Below are positions 8,849 through 17,995 of a DNA stretch of 64,000 nucleotides, piece after piece; position 1 is the stretch's first letter; every line of letters starts with the position of its first letter. The DNA lies in IMG/VR virus record IMGVR_UViG_3300032177_000002, positions 39,084 to 103,083 of that record; one strand, written 5' to 3'. The position numbers and the translations under genes were made by a program. This DNA is from a virus. The notes under the pieces were generated by a model. The model did no database searches and was not told the origin of the DNA. It saw nothing but the letters and a program-made list of their open reading frames with translations.

Positions 8849-9847
8849 TTAAAGATACTCATCGACCCAACTTTTTACTCCATATATAATCCAATTTAGA
8901 TCTAAGGCACCAGATGATCTATACCGTTTTCGCCAAATATTTTTAGTACTCCCTAGAGGCGCGTAAAATATTATAATGCCTTTTGCATTACCAGAATTAA
9001 CTGCGCCTGATAGATACAATCCCTGATAGGTACTTGTACCATTTATGCTCCAAAAAATTTGCCAATAACAATTCTCTTGTTTTAAATCTAAATAACTACT
9101 CCATTGCATTGATGACGCAGTAGCAGGAACATAACTAGTTAAAGAAAGTTCTGTAAGGCTAGCCTCTGGCTCTATATAGCCTGCTCCACCACCATCGTAG
9201 ACTATTCCCTCAGATACGATCACGTAAAAGAACTCATTCCCGCGTTGATGGACTGTCTTTAAATTACTACTGCTATTATTCCTAATAGCACCTATATATT
9301 TCCAAAGCGGCCATCCAGTAGGCCCAGTTGGCGGAGCAGTAACTGAGCAAATAGCACCCAATTCTCCTGCAGCTACAGCAGGGACTAGATAACAATAATA
9401 CCATTTATCAGAAGCTTCACTTCCAGTATCTATACCACCTCTGCCACTAACCGCTAAATTTATAGTCAATGGGCTCGTAATAGTATAAATCAATCCACCC
9501 TGAAGAATTGCTTTTAGTGTAGAACTGGCCCCAGGTTTAGATTTCACATTAACTGTACTGGCACTACTATACTCTAAAATGGGTATATTTTCTGTCGCTA
9601 TAGACACAAGATCACTAAGCGTATAAGGTCCGCAAGTAGCATCTTGCAATTTAAGATTATCACCATCCCTCCAAACCAATACTGATTCATCGGCCGACCC
9701 AGTTGCTGGTTGAAAATAAAATCCTCTACCAGATAAAGCATCTTCTGTTTCATTCATGCCTACAGGTTGAATGTCTTCTTCAGTGCCTCCCTTAGCGGAG
9801 CTTTCCCATTTAACAGCTTGTACTCTATCTATATTTGGTGGTGGCAT
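8849..9847 (-). CDS. virion fibre or decoration protein, unknown
   Basis: 332 aa, ATG 9847 with only AAGGT close upstream. Rich in Ser, Gly, Thr and Tyr, beta-like throughout, with a phage-fibre type pattern: an N-terminal PPPNIDRVQAVKWES, a middle strand region and a C-terminal WRKRYRSSGALDLNW segment resembling receptor-binding domains. No family recognised. Confidence 0.55.
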   Translation of the reverse strand: MPPPNIDRVQAVKWESSAKGGTEEDIQPVGMNETEDALSGRGFYFQPATGSADESVLVWRDGDNLKLQDATCGPYTLSDLVSIATENIPILEYSSASTVNVKSKPGASSTLKAILQGGLIYTITSPLTINLAVSGRGGIDTGSEASDKWYYCYLVPAVAAGELGAICSVTAPPTGPTGWPLWKYIGAIRNNSSSNLKTVHQRGNEFFYVIVSEGIVYDGGGAGYIEPEASLTELSLTSYVPATASSMQWSSYLDLKQENCYWQIFWSINGTSTYQGLYLSGAVNSGNAKGIIIFYAPLGSTKNIWRKRYRSSGALDLNWIIYGVKSWVDEYL

Positions 9848-9922
9848 ACCTTAGCATACCAAATATTAGGGGTAATGAGAAGAAGACGAGCGGGTTACAA
9901 CTACGCGGATACTTTCGGGATA

Positions 9923-11590
9923 CTATGCCTTTTGTCCGAAATCATGGATCAAAACAAACAAATCGTTTGTATTCACGGCAAAACCAACCATTACGATTCG
10001 CTTCCCACTACCTGGGATAGTAGTTGTAAGTCCACCACCATCCTTAAGATAATACTTTGTACCAGCAACCCCAGCAGTAGCCAGTATACCAGCGCACATA
10101 CCAACCGTAACTACTTCAGTGTTACCTCCAGGAGTCCCCTGTGCAGTTCTTGCCAAACCAATAACGTAACTTTTAGCTACTGTCCCAGCGTCTGCGAGGT
10201 CCGCTTTATTATTAGTAGAACTCTGGTACAGCGGATCTCCAAGCGCGCACGTAACACCAGACGCAAGTGCCATCGTATTTTCTACTTTAGGAGCCTCAGA
10301 AGCAGGAGAAGAAGCATGTGTGTGAAGTGCATCTGCATTTGAGCTTGTTCCTGCAGTTAATGTATCAAGATTAGCTGCAGATACGTTACCAGTACCAGCA
10401 TCGTCGTAGTGAGTCGCCGTTCCACTAATCGTAAAATCAGCAGGCACACCAAGCGCCGATAAGCCACCAGATGCCAATTGCAACGTAGCGCCATCCAGAT
10501 CGATCTGCAAACCTGTGGCAGTTTTCTCGATACCACCAGCACCAGCGCCATTGCTTACGACAGCAACTTCAAGAGTTTTATTAGGCGACGTTCCTACCAA
10601 CGCTAAGCTGGGATTAGTAGCGGATAGATCCACATTTGTGTATCCACCAGTGGTGTTAATACCATCACCCTTGTTTAACTGGATATCATTTCCTGATTTT
10701 TTTACACCTGTGCTAGCGGTAATAATCCCAGCAGCAGAGAACTGCACAAACGCCAATGCATTCGTGCCAATTACATCCGTTGGTGAATCCGTAGTGCATA
10801 CCCACCCTGTATCTTTATAAAGAGTACCCTGATCAATAAAGCAAAATGAACCAGTAGCATGCATAGCAGCCGCAAAGTCCGTAGGCCTGGTCCATGCCGT
10901 GTCTAAACCACCAGCAAGACTCGTAGCACCAAATGTATCCGCAGGATTAGTAAGCGCATAAGTTGGCGTAGTACAAATCGTTTTAACACGAATTAGTTTG
11001 TTCCCACCAGTCAAAGCACCAATCAATGTTTCTACAGCAGAAGCAGTAGTTATTCCATCTTTGTATTTTAAAGTAAAAACGCCCGCTGCCTGGGTTAATT
11101 CCGCATCACCTGCCGTGGTTTCAGTTTGAAATGTGTAAGCATTTCCTGCAACGCCACCAGCAATAGACTCAATAACTGTATTCCAAGTTGCTGCGCCAGG
11201 TACAGATAGATCCAAAGATGCACGAGCACCTTTAGCTACCCAAATACCATTTTCTATTCCATCAGTCTGCGCAGTAAGTAATACCCTATCCAAATTTGCC
11301 AGTTCAACCCCCTCAATGTCTGGCAACCCGGCTAGGGTTACATTAGTGGTTATTTTTACTGCCTTACAAACTTCTTTTGGTTTGAGCCCTTGGGCTACGG
11401 CATCTACGTAAGCCTGGTTTACGCCGTCAGTCGTAGCAGTAGGATTTGTTGGAACGTTAGTAATACGGTAAGTCTGCATATTGATTCCGCTAGATCCTAC
11501 AGTCACTCCAGCGAAAGTTGCAGTATCCGTGGTGGCCATTTCTTGCGAAAAGCCTGCATCCGACATAAAAAGTGGTTTACGCTCTGCCAT
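9923..11590 (-). CDS. tail or head fibre protein
   Basis: 555 aa, strong AAGGG before ATG. The N-terminal part (GINMQTYRITNVPTNP then GVNQAYVDAVAQG) matches the start of many phage fibres, which describe a base shaft followed by repeated beta-prism units. DALHTHASS and a terminal small beta domain follow (residues ~440-555), resembling head-fibre C-terminal folds. Very rich in Ala, Gly and Thr. Confidence 0.7.
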   Translation of the reverse strand: MAERKPLFMSDAGFSQEMATTDTATFAGVTVGSSGINMQTYRITNVPTNPTATTDGVNQAYVDAVAQGLKPKEVCKAVKITTNVTLAGLPDIEGVELANLDRVLLTAQTDGIENGIWVAKGARASLDLSVPGAATWNTVIESIAGGVAGNAYTFQTETTAGDAELTQAAGVFTLKYKDGITTASAVETLIGALTGGNKLIRVKTICTTPTYALTNPADTFGATSLAGGLDTAWTRPTDFAAAMHATGSFCFIDQGTLYKDTGWVCTTDSPTDVIGTNALAFVQFSAAGIITASTGVKKSGNDIQLNKGDGINTTGGYTNVDLSATNPSLALVGTSPNKTLEVAVVSNGAGAGGIEKTATGLQIDLDGATLQLASGGLSALGVPADFTISGTATHYDDAGTGNVSAANLDTLTAGTSSNADALHTHASSPASEAPKVENTMALASGVTCALGDPLYQSSTNNKADLADAGTVAKSYVIGLARTAQGTPGGNTEVVTVGMCAGILATAGVAGTKYYLKDGGGLTTTIPGSGKRIVMVGFAVNTNDLFVLIHDFGQKA

Positions 11591-11635
11591 GATTTACCCT
11601 TATACTTCCTTTAGTTACGACACTTTAACCAGTGT

Positions 11636-12115
11636 CTATGCCCTTAAATCCCGAAGCACACCCGTGTCGGGGTCATAAGTAAACTTCCCTATATCTAAAT
11701 TATATTTGTTTGCGATAGCGCTAACTTCCGCCTTATACTCTGCATGTTTGTTATTAAATAACGCAATCGTTCCTTTCTTTTCTTCTGCCTTACGATCCTT
11801 GAAGTTCTTTAATGTTTCTTCAAGCCCCCTAATCTGATCCCTTATTTGCATCTCAGATATAGTAACAGATTGATCAATGCCACAAATAATCTGCTGCAAT
11901 TTTTGAACTTCCGCATCCAATTTTCCTAATCGCAACGACTCTATGTTTGTCATGCATAATAGTCCGCCTACAGTATTACTAATCGATGTCTGGCTAGGTA
12001 CGTCTGCTATAGGTACTACATTCTTCTTTTTTGTATACGCCCTTTTTGGCTTAGGAACATCGAGTGAAGTATCTATACTTTCATTTCCTGTATTCATTAC
12101 TTTTTTTCTTGCCAT
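11636..12115 (-). CDS. coiled-coil virion-associated protein
   Basis: 159 aa from ATG 12115 (AAAGGAA upstream); a longer frame would overlap the neighbour. It starts with a basic low-complexity tail (KPKRAYTKKKN), then residues ~60-130 form a clear heptad-like coiled coil (LDAEVQKLQQIICG, GLEETLKNFKDRKAEEKKG). It ends in DPDTGVLRDLRA. Function unknown; location suggests a scaffold or virion linker. Confidence 0.55.
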   Translation of the reverse strand: MARKKVMNTGNESIDTSLDVPKPKRAYTKKKNVVPIADVPSQTSISNTVGGLLCMTNIESLRLGKLDAEVQKLQQIICGIDQSVTISEMQIRDQIRGLEETLKNFKDRKAEEKKGTIALFNNKHAEYKAEVSAIANKYNLDIGKFTYDPDTGVLRDLRA

Positions 12116-12132
12116 TTTTTCTATTCCTTTTG

Positions 12133-12714
12133 TTACACGGCTATTATTCGTGTAGGCGTACATGATCTTACTAAAATTGTGTCTGATGCCATTGCGCTAG
12201 CAATAAATTGTATCATTTTCGTGCCTGATATAGGTCTGATTGGTGGCACATTATACAAATAACTATCATCTCCTATAAATAATGGTATACCATAATCTAA
12301 TCCACTGTAAACACCTGTAAGCAAACCACTAAGTACTACTACGCACGTAGATGCAGATGCCTTCGATGCAATAATACCTACTGCTACTGATTCTGTATGG
12401 TTCAAACTTGCTATATTCACTTTAGTTACTTGAAACAGCCCACCTACTTTATTTCCTAGAATTCTGACAGCATGCCCAGGCAAATCAGAGTTAAAGCAGT
12501 AAGCTTTAACTGCACTAGATCCTTGACCAGGCATCCCTGATCCTACTGGTATCGTTCTCATCCTGGCCTCACTTACTATATTATGCGGTAATTTTACGCC
12601 TGGTATATCCCACTCGTATGTAGCAAACAAAAACCTAGCAAAAGTTACCAATGCTATTATAGCTACTAGTACCATGCATTTTTTGCTGCCTATGTGTTTT
12701 ATTACTCCTTGCAC
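12133..12714 (-). CDS. membrane-anchored or lipoprotein-like structural-region protein
   Basis: 193 aa, GTG 12714 after AAGGAAAC. Residues ~13-31 (CMVLVAIIALVTFARFLFA) form one hydrophobic segment, unusual among neighbouring virion genes. The remaining domain has a phage head-fibre feel: PGHAVRILGNKVGGLFQVTK, then GIPLFIGDDSYLYNVPP and a final strand, close in style to small beta proteins attached to capsids (DUF2190-like). The anchor could be a signal anchor or a virion hydrophobic patch. Confidence 0.5.
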   Translation of the reverse strand: MQGVIKHIGSKKCMVLVAIIALVTFARFLFATYEWDIPGVKLPHNIVSEARMRTIPVGSGMPGQGSSAVKAYCFNSDLPGHAVRILGNKVGGLFQVTKVNIASLNHTESVAVGIIASKASASTCVVVLSGLLTGVYSGLDYGIPLFIGDDSYLYNVPPIRPISGTKMIQFIASAMASDTILVRSCTPTRIIAV

Positions 12715-12723
12715 AATGTTTCC

Positions 12724-14772
12724 TTATCCGACAGTGAATATACCTTTTCCGCCAGATACCACACCTATTCCTGGCAACGTTATAACAGCCACGGCATAAT
12801 ATGAAGTATCCATACTTAATGTTATATTACCACTCACCTTAAAAAACCCCTGCGCATCTGGTTCAGAGTCAGTCAAAGATAACAATTCTACCCCATCTAC
12901 AGAATACCATGTCACTGTAACATGCGTCGGGTTATCAATAATCAACCCGGCATGCTCTACCCATACTAGCCCTTTTAATGCGCTGTCATCGTTTCGGTAA
13001 CTATAACTTTGCAGCACCGTGTAATAATTGCTTATTGTTTCTTCAGCATTTGCTAAACGATTACCTGCACTGCCAACCGGGTAAGAACCTGGCAAATCCT
13101 TACCCCATACCGCACTAGCAACATCAGATGCGCTAGAACCTACCCAACTACCACTTCCATGAGTAGCTGACAACCCTTCATCTATCTTTGTAACCGCACT
13201 ACCCGCAACAGTTACCGAGTTAATCGAGTCATCAATTAACCCCATGGCATCCCCCGGAGCCGCCCTAGTTGCTACTTGCGTTCCTGTAGACACATCATAA
13301 TCTGTGAGACCCGTGCTAACTTGTACTAAAACCTCTGCCGGCGTCGCATGAGACTGGACTTCCTCCCCGAAGCTTCCTGCGCCTATATGCGTGGTTTTTA
13401 CCTCGTCCCACACAGCAGACGCAATAGCAGAAGAACTCAATCCTTCCCAGCTTCCAGCACCGTGAATACCAGACAATCCCGTGTTTATTTCTATAACAGC
13501 GTTATCTGCTAACGATGTTGAATTAACTGCGTCCTCTACCAAATCCATGGCGTCTCCCGGAACAGCTCTAGTCGCCACTTGAGCACTGGTAGATACCCCA
13601 TACGTTGTCAGCCCTGAACTTACCTGCGTTAAAACTTCTGCTGGCGTAGCGTGCCCCTGCACTTCTTCTCCAAAACTACCAGATGCAACATGCGATGTTT
13701 TAGTTTCATCCCATACGGCATCCGCAATAATTTCTGCACTAATACCTTCCCAACTACCACTCCCATGATCTGAAGACAAACTAGCTCCGATCTCATCTAC
13801 AGCACTAACTGCTAAAGAACCCGCATTAACAGCATCCGTAACCAAACTCATTGCATCCCCAGGTGCAGCTCGGGTAGCCACCTGGGTACTAGTAGCAGCC
13901 CCATACGTCGCTAAGCCTGATCCCACCTGCGCTAGTACTTCTGACGGTGTGGCGTGAGATTGCACCTCTTCACCGAAACTTCCAGATAATGCATGAGATG
14001 CTTTGTCTTCGTTCCAAACTGCGTCTGCAGTCGCATCAGAATCAAGCCCAACCCAGCTCCCAACCCCATGCGTAACAGCTAAAGCTGAGTCTATAGCTGC
14101 CCTTTCATTTGTAGTCAGTGCCATAGAGTCTCCTGGGACAGCTCTAGACGCAACAGAAGCATCGATCCTTGCACCCTGGAATGGAGTCGCATCACTAAGG
14201 ATCTGCGCCTGAGTAGCTCTGCTACTAACCGTAGCATCCAGGTTGGCTAACAGTGGCGCTTCGCTTGCTCCTATGGATCCTGCTGCTATCTGTGATGCGC
14301 CAATCACATCCGTATCCATAATCTCAACATGTGCTCGTATTCTTCCAGAATTAAGTGTTGCGGGTAATCTCGACTGAAGATCACTAGTTCCATTGTCTAT
14401 GCTAGCAATGTCAGCGGATATAGATGCACCTACAGGACTACCTATTCTGTTATATGTATCCGCTTCTAAGTTGGCTCTAACTTCCAACAGCCCAAAATAA
14501 GGATCACACCAAAATGAGTTAACCGTGTACTTTATATATCCAAGTGTATCTGTATCTGATGCTGATAGTAATACATCATAAACACCAGGCATCCACACAG
14601 CATCTACTTCAAACCAGTCACTTACGCTTAAAGTTTTAACTACAGAAGTACCAGCTTGCTTTTGAATAGAAACAGTCACATCAGAATTAGAAAGGCCTGT
14701 CTTCCCTCTGCCATCCGCAGAAAAAACAAGTCTTACAGGCGCACGAAACGCCACTGATTGCTTTAATTCCAT
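12724..14772 (-). CDS. long repeat-containing fibre/appendage protein
   Basis: 682 aa. Domains: residues 1-100 beta domain (LVFSADGRGKTGLSN); 100-234 helical/linker region; 235-537 three tandem 101-residue repeats, each opening HGxGSWxG and including SGSFGEEVQSHATPAEVL and QVATRAAPGDAM; then a partial fourth HGSGSW; and a C-terminal ~95 residues shared with the 227-aa protein at 8049-8732 (ends GKGIFTVG). The repeats look like a shaft whose length could vary by recombination. No strong SD; its start overlaps the 73-aa gene before it. Confidence 0.7.
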   Translation of the reverse strand: MELKQSVAFRAPVRLVFSADGRGKTGLSNSDVTVSIQKQAGTSVVKTLSVSDWFEVDAVWMPGVYDVLLSASDTDTLGYIKYTVNSFWCDPYFGLLEVRANLEADTYNRIGSPVGASISADIASIDNGTSDLQSRLPATLNSGRIRAHVEIMDTDVIGASQIAAGSIGASEAPLLANLDATVSSRATQAQILSDATPFQGARIDASVASRAVPGDSMALTTNERAAIDSALAVTHGVGSWVGLDSDATADAVWNEDKASHALSGSFGEEVQSHATPSEVLAQVGSGLATYGAATSTQVATRAAPGDAMSLVTDAVNAGSLAVSAVDEIGASLSSDHGSGSWEGISAEIIADAVWDETKTSHVASGSFGEEVQGHATPAEVLTQVSSGLTTYGVSTSAQVATRAVPGDAMDLVEDAVNSTSLADNAVIEINTGLSGIHGAGSWEGLSSSAIASAVWDEVKTTHIGAGSFGEEVQSHATPAEVLVQVSTGLTDYDVSTGTQVATRAAPGDAMGLIDDSINSVTVAGSAVTKIDEGLSATHGSGSWVGSSASDVASAVWGKDLPGSYPVGSAGNRLANAEETISNYYTVLQSYSYRNDDSALKGLVWVEHAGLIIDNPTHVTVTWYSVDGVELLSLTDSEPDAQGFFKVSGNITLSMDTSYYAVAVITLPGIGVVSGGKGIFTVG
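13162..14070 (-). repeat. three in-frame 303-bp tandem repeats
   Basis: Residues 235, 336 and 437 of the 682-aa protein each start the same HGxGSW motif, giving an exact period of 101 codons (303 bp) for three units, with a fourth partial start at residue 538. Units differ at many codons, including synonymous ones, so they are old duplications, not recent slippage. Confidence 0.85.
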
Positions 14773-14984
14773 GTTGTATTAAACTTATTACTAGGTCTCC
14801 ATTCAGAAAATTCTTTCACAACTTTAAATCTCATTTGATGCAGTATCTCAATAATGACTAAAAGTTCTAATGTAACAGGTACATGCACGGAACCAACCAA
14901 CGGAAGCGTTATATCATCTACAGATGGAGACCTCAATCTAGGTGAGTCTACTGTTGTCACTTCTAATACAAATAAACTCGGCAT
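14763..14984 (-). CDS. small protein ahead of the repeat fibre, unknown
   Basis: 73 aa, ATG 14984 after GAGG at nine bases. Ends inside the start of the 682-aa gene, so likely co-translated. Contains a hydrophobic stretch (LVGSVHVPVTLELLVIIEIL) that is more strand-like than a membrane helix. No family recognised. Confidence 0.5.
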   Translation of the reverse strand: MPSLFVLEVTTVDSPRLRSPSVDDITLPLVGSVHVPVTLELLVIIEILHQMRFKVVKEFSEWRPSNKFNTTWN

Positions 14985-15011
14985 AATTCTGTGCCTCTAA
15001 CCAAACTACAG

Positions 15012-15167
15012 TTATTCTGGAACCTCATCAGTACCTGTGTCGTATACATAACCCCTATATATGTCATAACACGTTTGACACAAGTATTCCCCGGATCCGC
15101 TAGGGTAATCATAATACCCCATTGTTACATCTGGTATATCATTGCCACATACACTACACTTCATCAT
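15012..15167 (-). CDS. 51-aa zinc-ribbon protein
   Basis: Two adjacent ATGs at 15167 and 15164 follow GGAG at six bases and overlap the stop of the gene before (TAATGATG). The product starts MMKCSVCGNDIP and carries CxxC at residues 4-7 and CQTC at about 30-33, a compact four-cysteine zinc ribbon, and ends TGTDEVPE. Good SD and coupling argue it is real. The role is unknown; a small metal-binding protein among virion genes is unusual. Confidence 0.65.
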   Translation of the reverse strand: MMKCSVCGNDIPDVTMGYYDYPSGSGEYLCQTCYDIYRGYVYDTGTDEVPE

Positions 15168-16087
15168 TATGTTCTCCGTACCCAGTAAGTAATTATTTTA
15201 TCTATCCCTTTTGATGAAGGAGCAATAGTCGAATTAAAATTAGAAGTCTTATCACATAACAGCATCAAATGAGCGGGTGTTAAAGTCGGGTACATACACC
15301 TATAATAATAATCAACACCACCAATAGTAAGCATACATTCATCATTGCTAACCTCTATACCCTGCTGTCTACTACAAAGCACATAAGGAATACCTAAAGG
15401 ATCCTCAAACGATCCTAGTATTGCTGCAGGATTAGTGACATCTGTACCAGTAATACCACCTCTAAAAAAATATAACTTCGACAATCTAGCCTTGCTATCG
15501 AATCCCCATACCCCCAATCCACCAGACTGCAACCCAATAAAGTATGCCAACGCATCCGTAGCGTAAATAAGCCTTGCATTAACCATACGTACAACACCTG
15601 CAGGCATCAGGTCCAACCCCACCAACCTATTAACGCCATCACATCCCTTAGTCACACAAAAGAATATCGGGAACGTTGAACATCCAGAAATTGCTGAGTC
15701 CGGTTTTACATTTCCAAAAATACAATGGCTATCAACCCATCCATCAAATGTAAAATCCCTAGCTGTGCAGTCTTCTGATCTGTTATCCCAATAAACTGGA
15801 TTACCCTGTCCAGTCCAACCCAATCCCATACCAGTATGTGTAACAAGATCATAAGATGCCCTAACTGCCGGTTCAATTATAGTATACAAGTACCCTGTAG
15901 CACTTATATCACTATAAATCCTAATTGCGCCAAGTTGCGCAATTCTGGCCATACATACATTTACAGAGTCTGCAGGCTTAATCCAATTGTATCCAGTTTC
16001 GCATCTAGTCCATCCATTCGTGATTGCTGTTGACGCTAATGTCGCGCTAAACGCGGATCCAGCACAAGTAAATGTCACGAACGCCAT
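15167..16087 (-). CDS. virion-region protein, Cys-rich, unknown
   Basis: 306 aa with AGGAG six bases before ATG. Many aromatic residues and at least 14 cysteines spread along the chain, without CxxC pairs, which suggests a beta-rich protein. Contains GLGWTGQGNPVYWDNRSED and GGLGVWGFDSKARLSK. Resembles phage receptor-binding or baseplate-associated proteins in style, but no family is recognised. Confidence 0.55.
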   Translation of the reverse strand: MAFVTFTCAGSAFSATLASTAITNGWTRCETGYNWIKPADSVNVCMARIAQLGAIRIYSDISATGYLYTIIEPAVRASYDLVTHTGMGLGWTGQGNPVYWDNRSEDCTARDFTFDGWVDSHCIFGNVKPDSAISGCSTFPIFFCVTKGCDGVNRLVGLDLMPAGVVRMVNARLIYATDALAYFIGLQSGGLGVWGFDSKARLSKLYFFRGGITGTDVTNPAAILGSFEDPLGIPYVLCSRQQGIEVSNDECMLTIGGVDYYYRCMYPTLTPAHLMLLCDKTSNFNSTIAPSSKGIDKIITYWVRRT

Positions 16088-16130
16088 TAGTATCTCCTAA
16101 ATTCTGCTAATCCAGTTTGAGTATCACTAG

Positions 16131-16484
16131 TCATCTACTATAACCTTCTTTCAGTCTAGGCATGTATCTGCATTCACCTGTTCGTATTAAATCAGATCTA
16201 ACAACTGATCCAGAAAAAGTAGACGACACAATAATCCTGGTGTCGTCTACTTGAACAAATATTCGTTCACCTACTGCGCAATTACCATTACTTATTAACT
16301 CTGCCCCAAATGAAGAGTTTCTGAACCCTTTTGGTAACGATAACGAATGCTGAACGCCAGTACGTAGGATCGCCAATGCTGTTACACTCTTAGATACTAT
16401 CAACTGCTGGAGGGATAACGAGTCTGACGGATTTTGCAGATCAAAAGACTTGGTAATTCCGATTTTGGTGTTTGCTACTACCAT
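16131..16484 (-). CDS. hypothetical protein
   Basis: 117 aa, ATG 16484 without a clear SD, 9 bp after the neighbour's stop. Basic, strand-rich. No recognised family. Placed in the run of small genes downstream of the capsid gene. Confidence 0.5.
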   Translation of the reverse strand: MVVANTKIGITKSFDLQNPSDSLSLQQLIVSKSVTALAILRTGVQHSLSLPKGFRNSSFGAELISNGNCAVGERIFVQVDDTRIIVSSTFSGSVVRSDLIRTGECRYMPRLKEGYSR

Positions 16485-16493
16485 GGCACATGG

Positions 16494-16697
16494 TTAACTG
16501 ATTTTTTCCCCCGAATTCTCCACTTGAACTACTACTTTTTTCTTCTGTTCTACCACATGAACAGAAAACCCAGCAGTAGACTTACATCGGTTAATTAGCC
16601 CTGCATCTGTAGAAACTAAAGTAATCCCTTCTCTAAACTTTACACCAGATAAGGTATACGATTTTCCACCATTATACGTAATTTCCGCCTTTACCAT
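16494..16697 (-). CDS. small hypothetical protein next to capsid gene
   Basis: 67 aa from ATG 16697, chosen because AGGAG lies six bases upstream; the frame extends seven codons further without SD. Sequence MVKAEITYNGGKSYTL suggests a small beta domain. Genes of this size next to a capsid gene are often decoration or chaperone-like proteins; not proved here. Confidence 0.5.
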   Translation of the reverse strand: MVKAEITYNGGKSYTLSGVKFREGITLVSTDAGLINRCKSTAGFSVHVVEQKKKVVVQVENSGEKIS

Positions 16698-16743
16698 TTT
16701 ATACTCCTGTTTGTTCACCTAAATTTGCTTATGCTGCTGAATA

Positions 16744-17949
16744 TTATGACGGAACCGCAATATTCTTTACCAAAACAGTAGCATCCGTTTCTTCAATAGC
16801 TGCCCATATTTTAATCGTAACTGCAAACTCCCACACGCCACGAAAAATATTACGATCTTTCTCAATGCGTATATCCCGCCCGATACAGATAATAAGATTT
16901 TGCGGATTCGTTAATAGAATCTGTCCGCCAGTCTTATAGGTAGCCTTAACAGTTGCTCCTGAACCTATAGCGCCACCACCAAGGCGTATCCATGTTCCTG
17001 CGGTAGCATTTACCGAATAATCTACGCCAGAAATGTACGCAGCAGTAGGAACCTTGCCCAAAGTTGTTGGCGTAAGTACCAAATCGGTAATAGGACCGAA
17101 ACTTAAAGCAGTTGCTGTAGTTCCATCTGTATTAGCCACGGAGTTTTCGCAGTGTTGAGGTGCCGAATCCAAAAGGCTCATCGGCACCAACTCAACACCA
17201 AATGCTGGAACATTACCAACCGAAGCAAGCATGTCATCCCCAGATGCTGTAGCCCGAGTGCTTACCTTTTCCCTATAAACTTGCTCATGATCTGGACTCA
17301 AAAAGAACTTCATACTAGCTTTGTTTTTTCGAAATTTGTTAGGCATCGCGTTAAGAGAACGGCTCAAGAGTGACGGAGCCATAGCCTCACCCGCCGCGTC
17401 AACGACATGCCCACTCTCAGCATTCTTTAGGAACCCATTGAACAACGCCAGCAAGCTGTCCTTAACGTACAAACTACCAGATCCGCCCTCGTACAAATCG
17501 CTTTCCAAAGCTGCAGGACCCAACGTATTTCCGTTCCAATACATCTCTTCCATATTATTGGCAGCCCGCGTAGCCATCATCTTGATAACATGCTGCTCAA
17601 TAGAATCCCCTTCGATATTCTCTTCTTTAGTTATGTCAGAAATCTCGAAAGGTACCATAATTTCACGGTGCTCTAGTGTAAGCCTGCTGGCAGTAACACC
17701 ACGCCGAACACCGGGATCTACTGCTTCCTCTTTTGGTACAGCAACACGATTAGCTACATTGATTTTATCAATGTACTTCTGCAATGGCTTAAACTTAATA
17801 ATTCGTGCCATACCCTTAATACCAGTTTCATCAATCACGTAATCGATAAACTGATCTGCCTGTTCCGCATTAAGCATTCCAGCCGCGGCAAGGGCATCGG
17901 TGGTGATCGTTGTTTTTTCGATCAACTCCTTATTTGTCATGCCTCTCAT
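16744..17949 (-). CDS. major capsid protein (HK97 fold)
   Basis: 401 aa, ATG 17949 with AAAAGGA nine bases upstream. Features: N-terminal arm (ELIEKTTITTDALAAAG), an E-loop region around residues 60-110, spine and P-domain motifs (MATRAANNMEEMYWNGN), and the typical C-terminal statement NLIICIGRDIRIEKDRN followed by FRGVWEFAVTIKIWAAIEE. Around residues 270-350 an inserted beta domain (YISGVDYSVNATAGTWIRLG) looks Ig-like. It follows the scaffold-like gene directly. The shell protein of the head. Confidence 0.88.
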   Translation of the reverse strand: MRGMTNKELIEKTTITTDALAAAGMLNAEQADQFIDYVIDETGIKGMARIIKFKPLQKYIDKINVANRVAVPKEEAVDPGVRRGVTASRLTLEHREIMVPFEISDITKEENIEGDSIEQHVIKMMATRAANNMEEMYWNGNTLGPAALESDLYEGGSGSLYVKDSLLALFNGFLKNAESGHVVDAAGEAMAPSLLSRSLNAMPNKFRKNKASMKFFLSPDHEQVYREKVSTRATASGDDMLASVGNVPAFGVELVPMSLLDSAPQHCENSVANTDGTTATALSFGPITDLVLTPTTLGKVPTAAYISGVDYSVNATAGTWIRLGGGAIGSGATVKATYKTGGQILLTNPQNLIICIGRDIRIEKDRNIFRGVWEFAVTIKIWAAIEETDATVLVKNIAVPS

Positions 17950-17995
17950 ATCTAATCATCCTTTTCTTTTCGGCGAGGCGGTTGACCGCCCTTAC

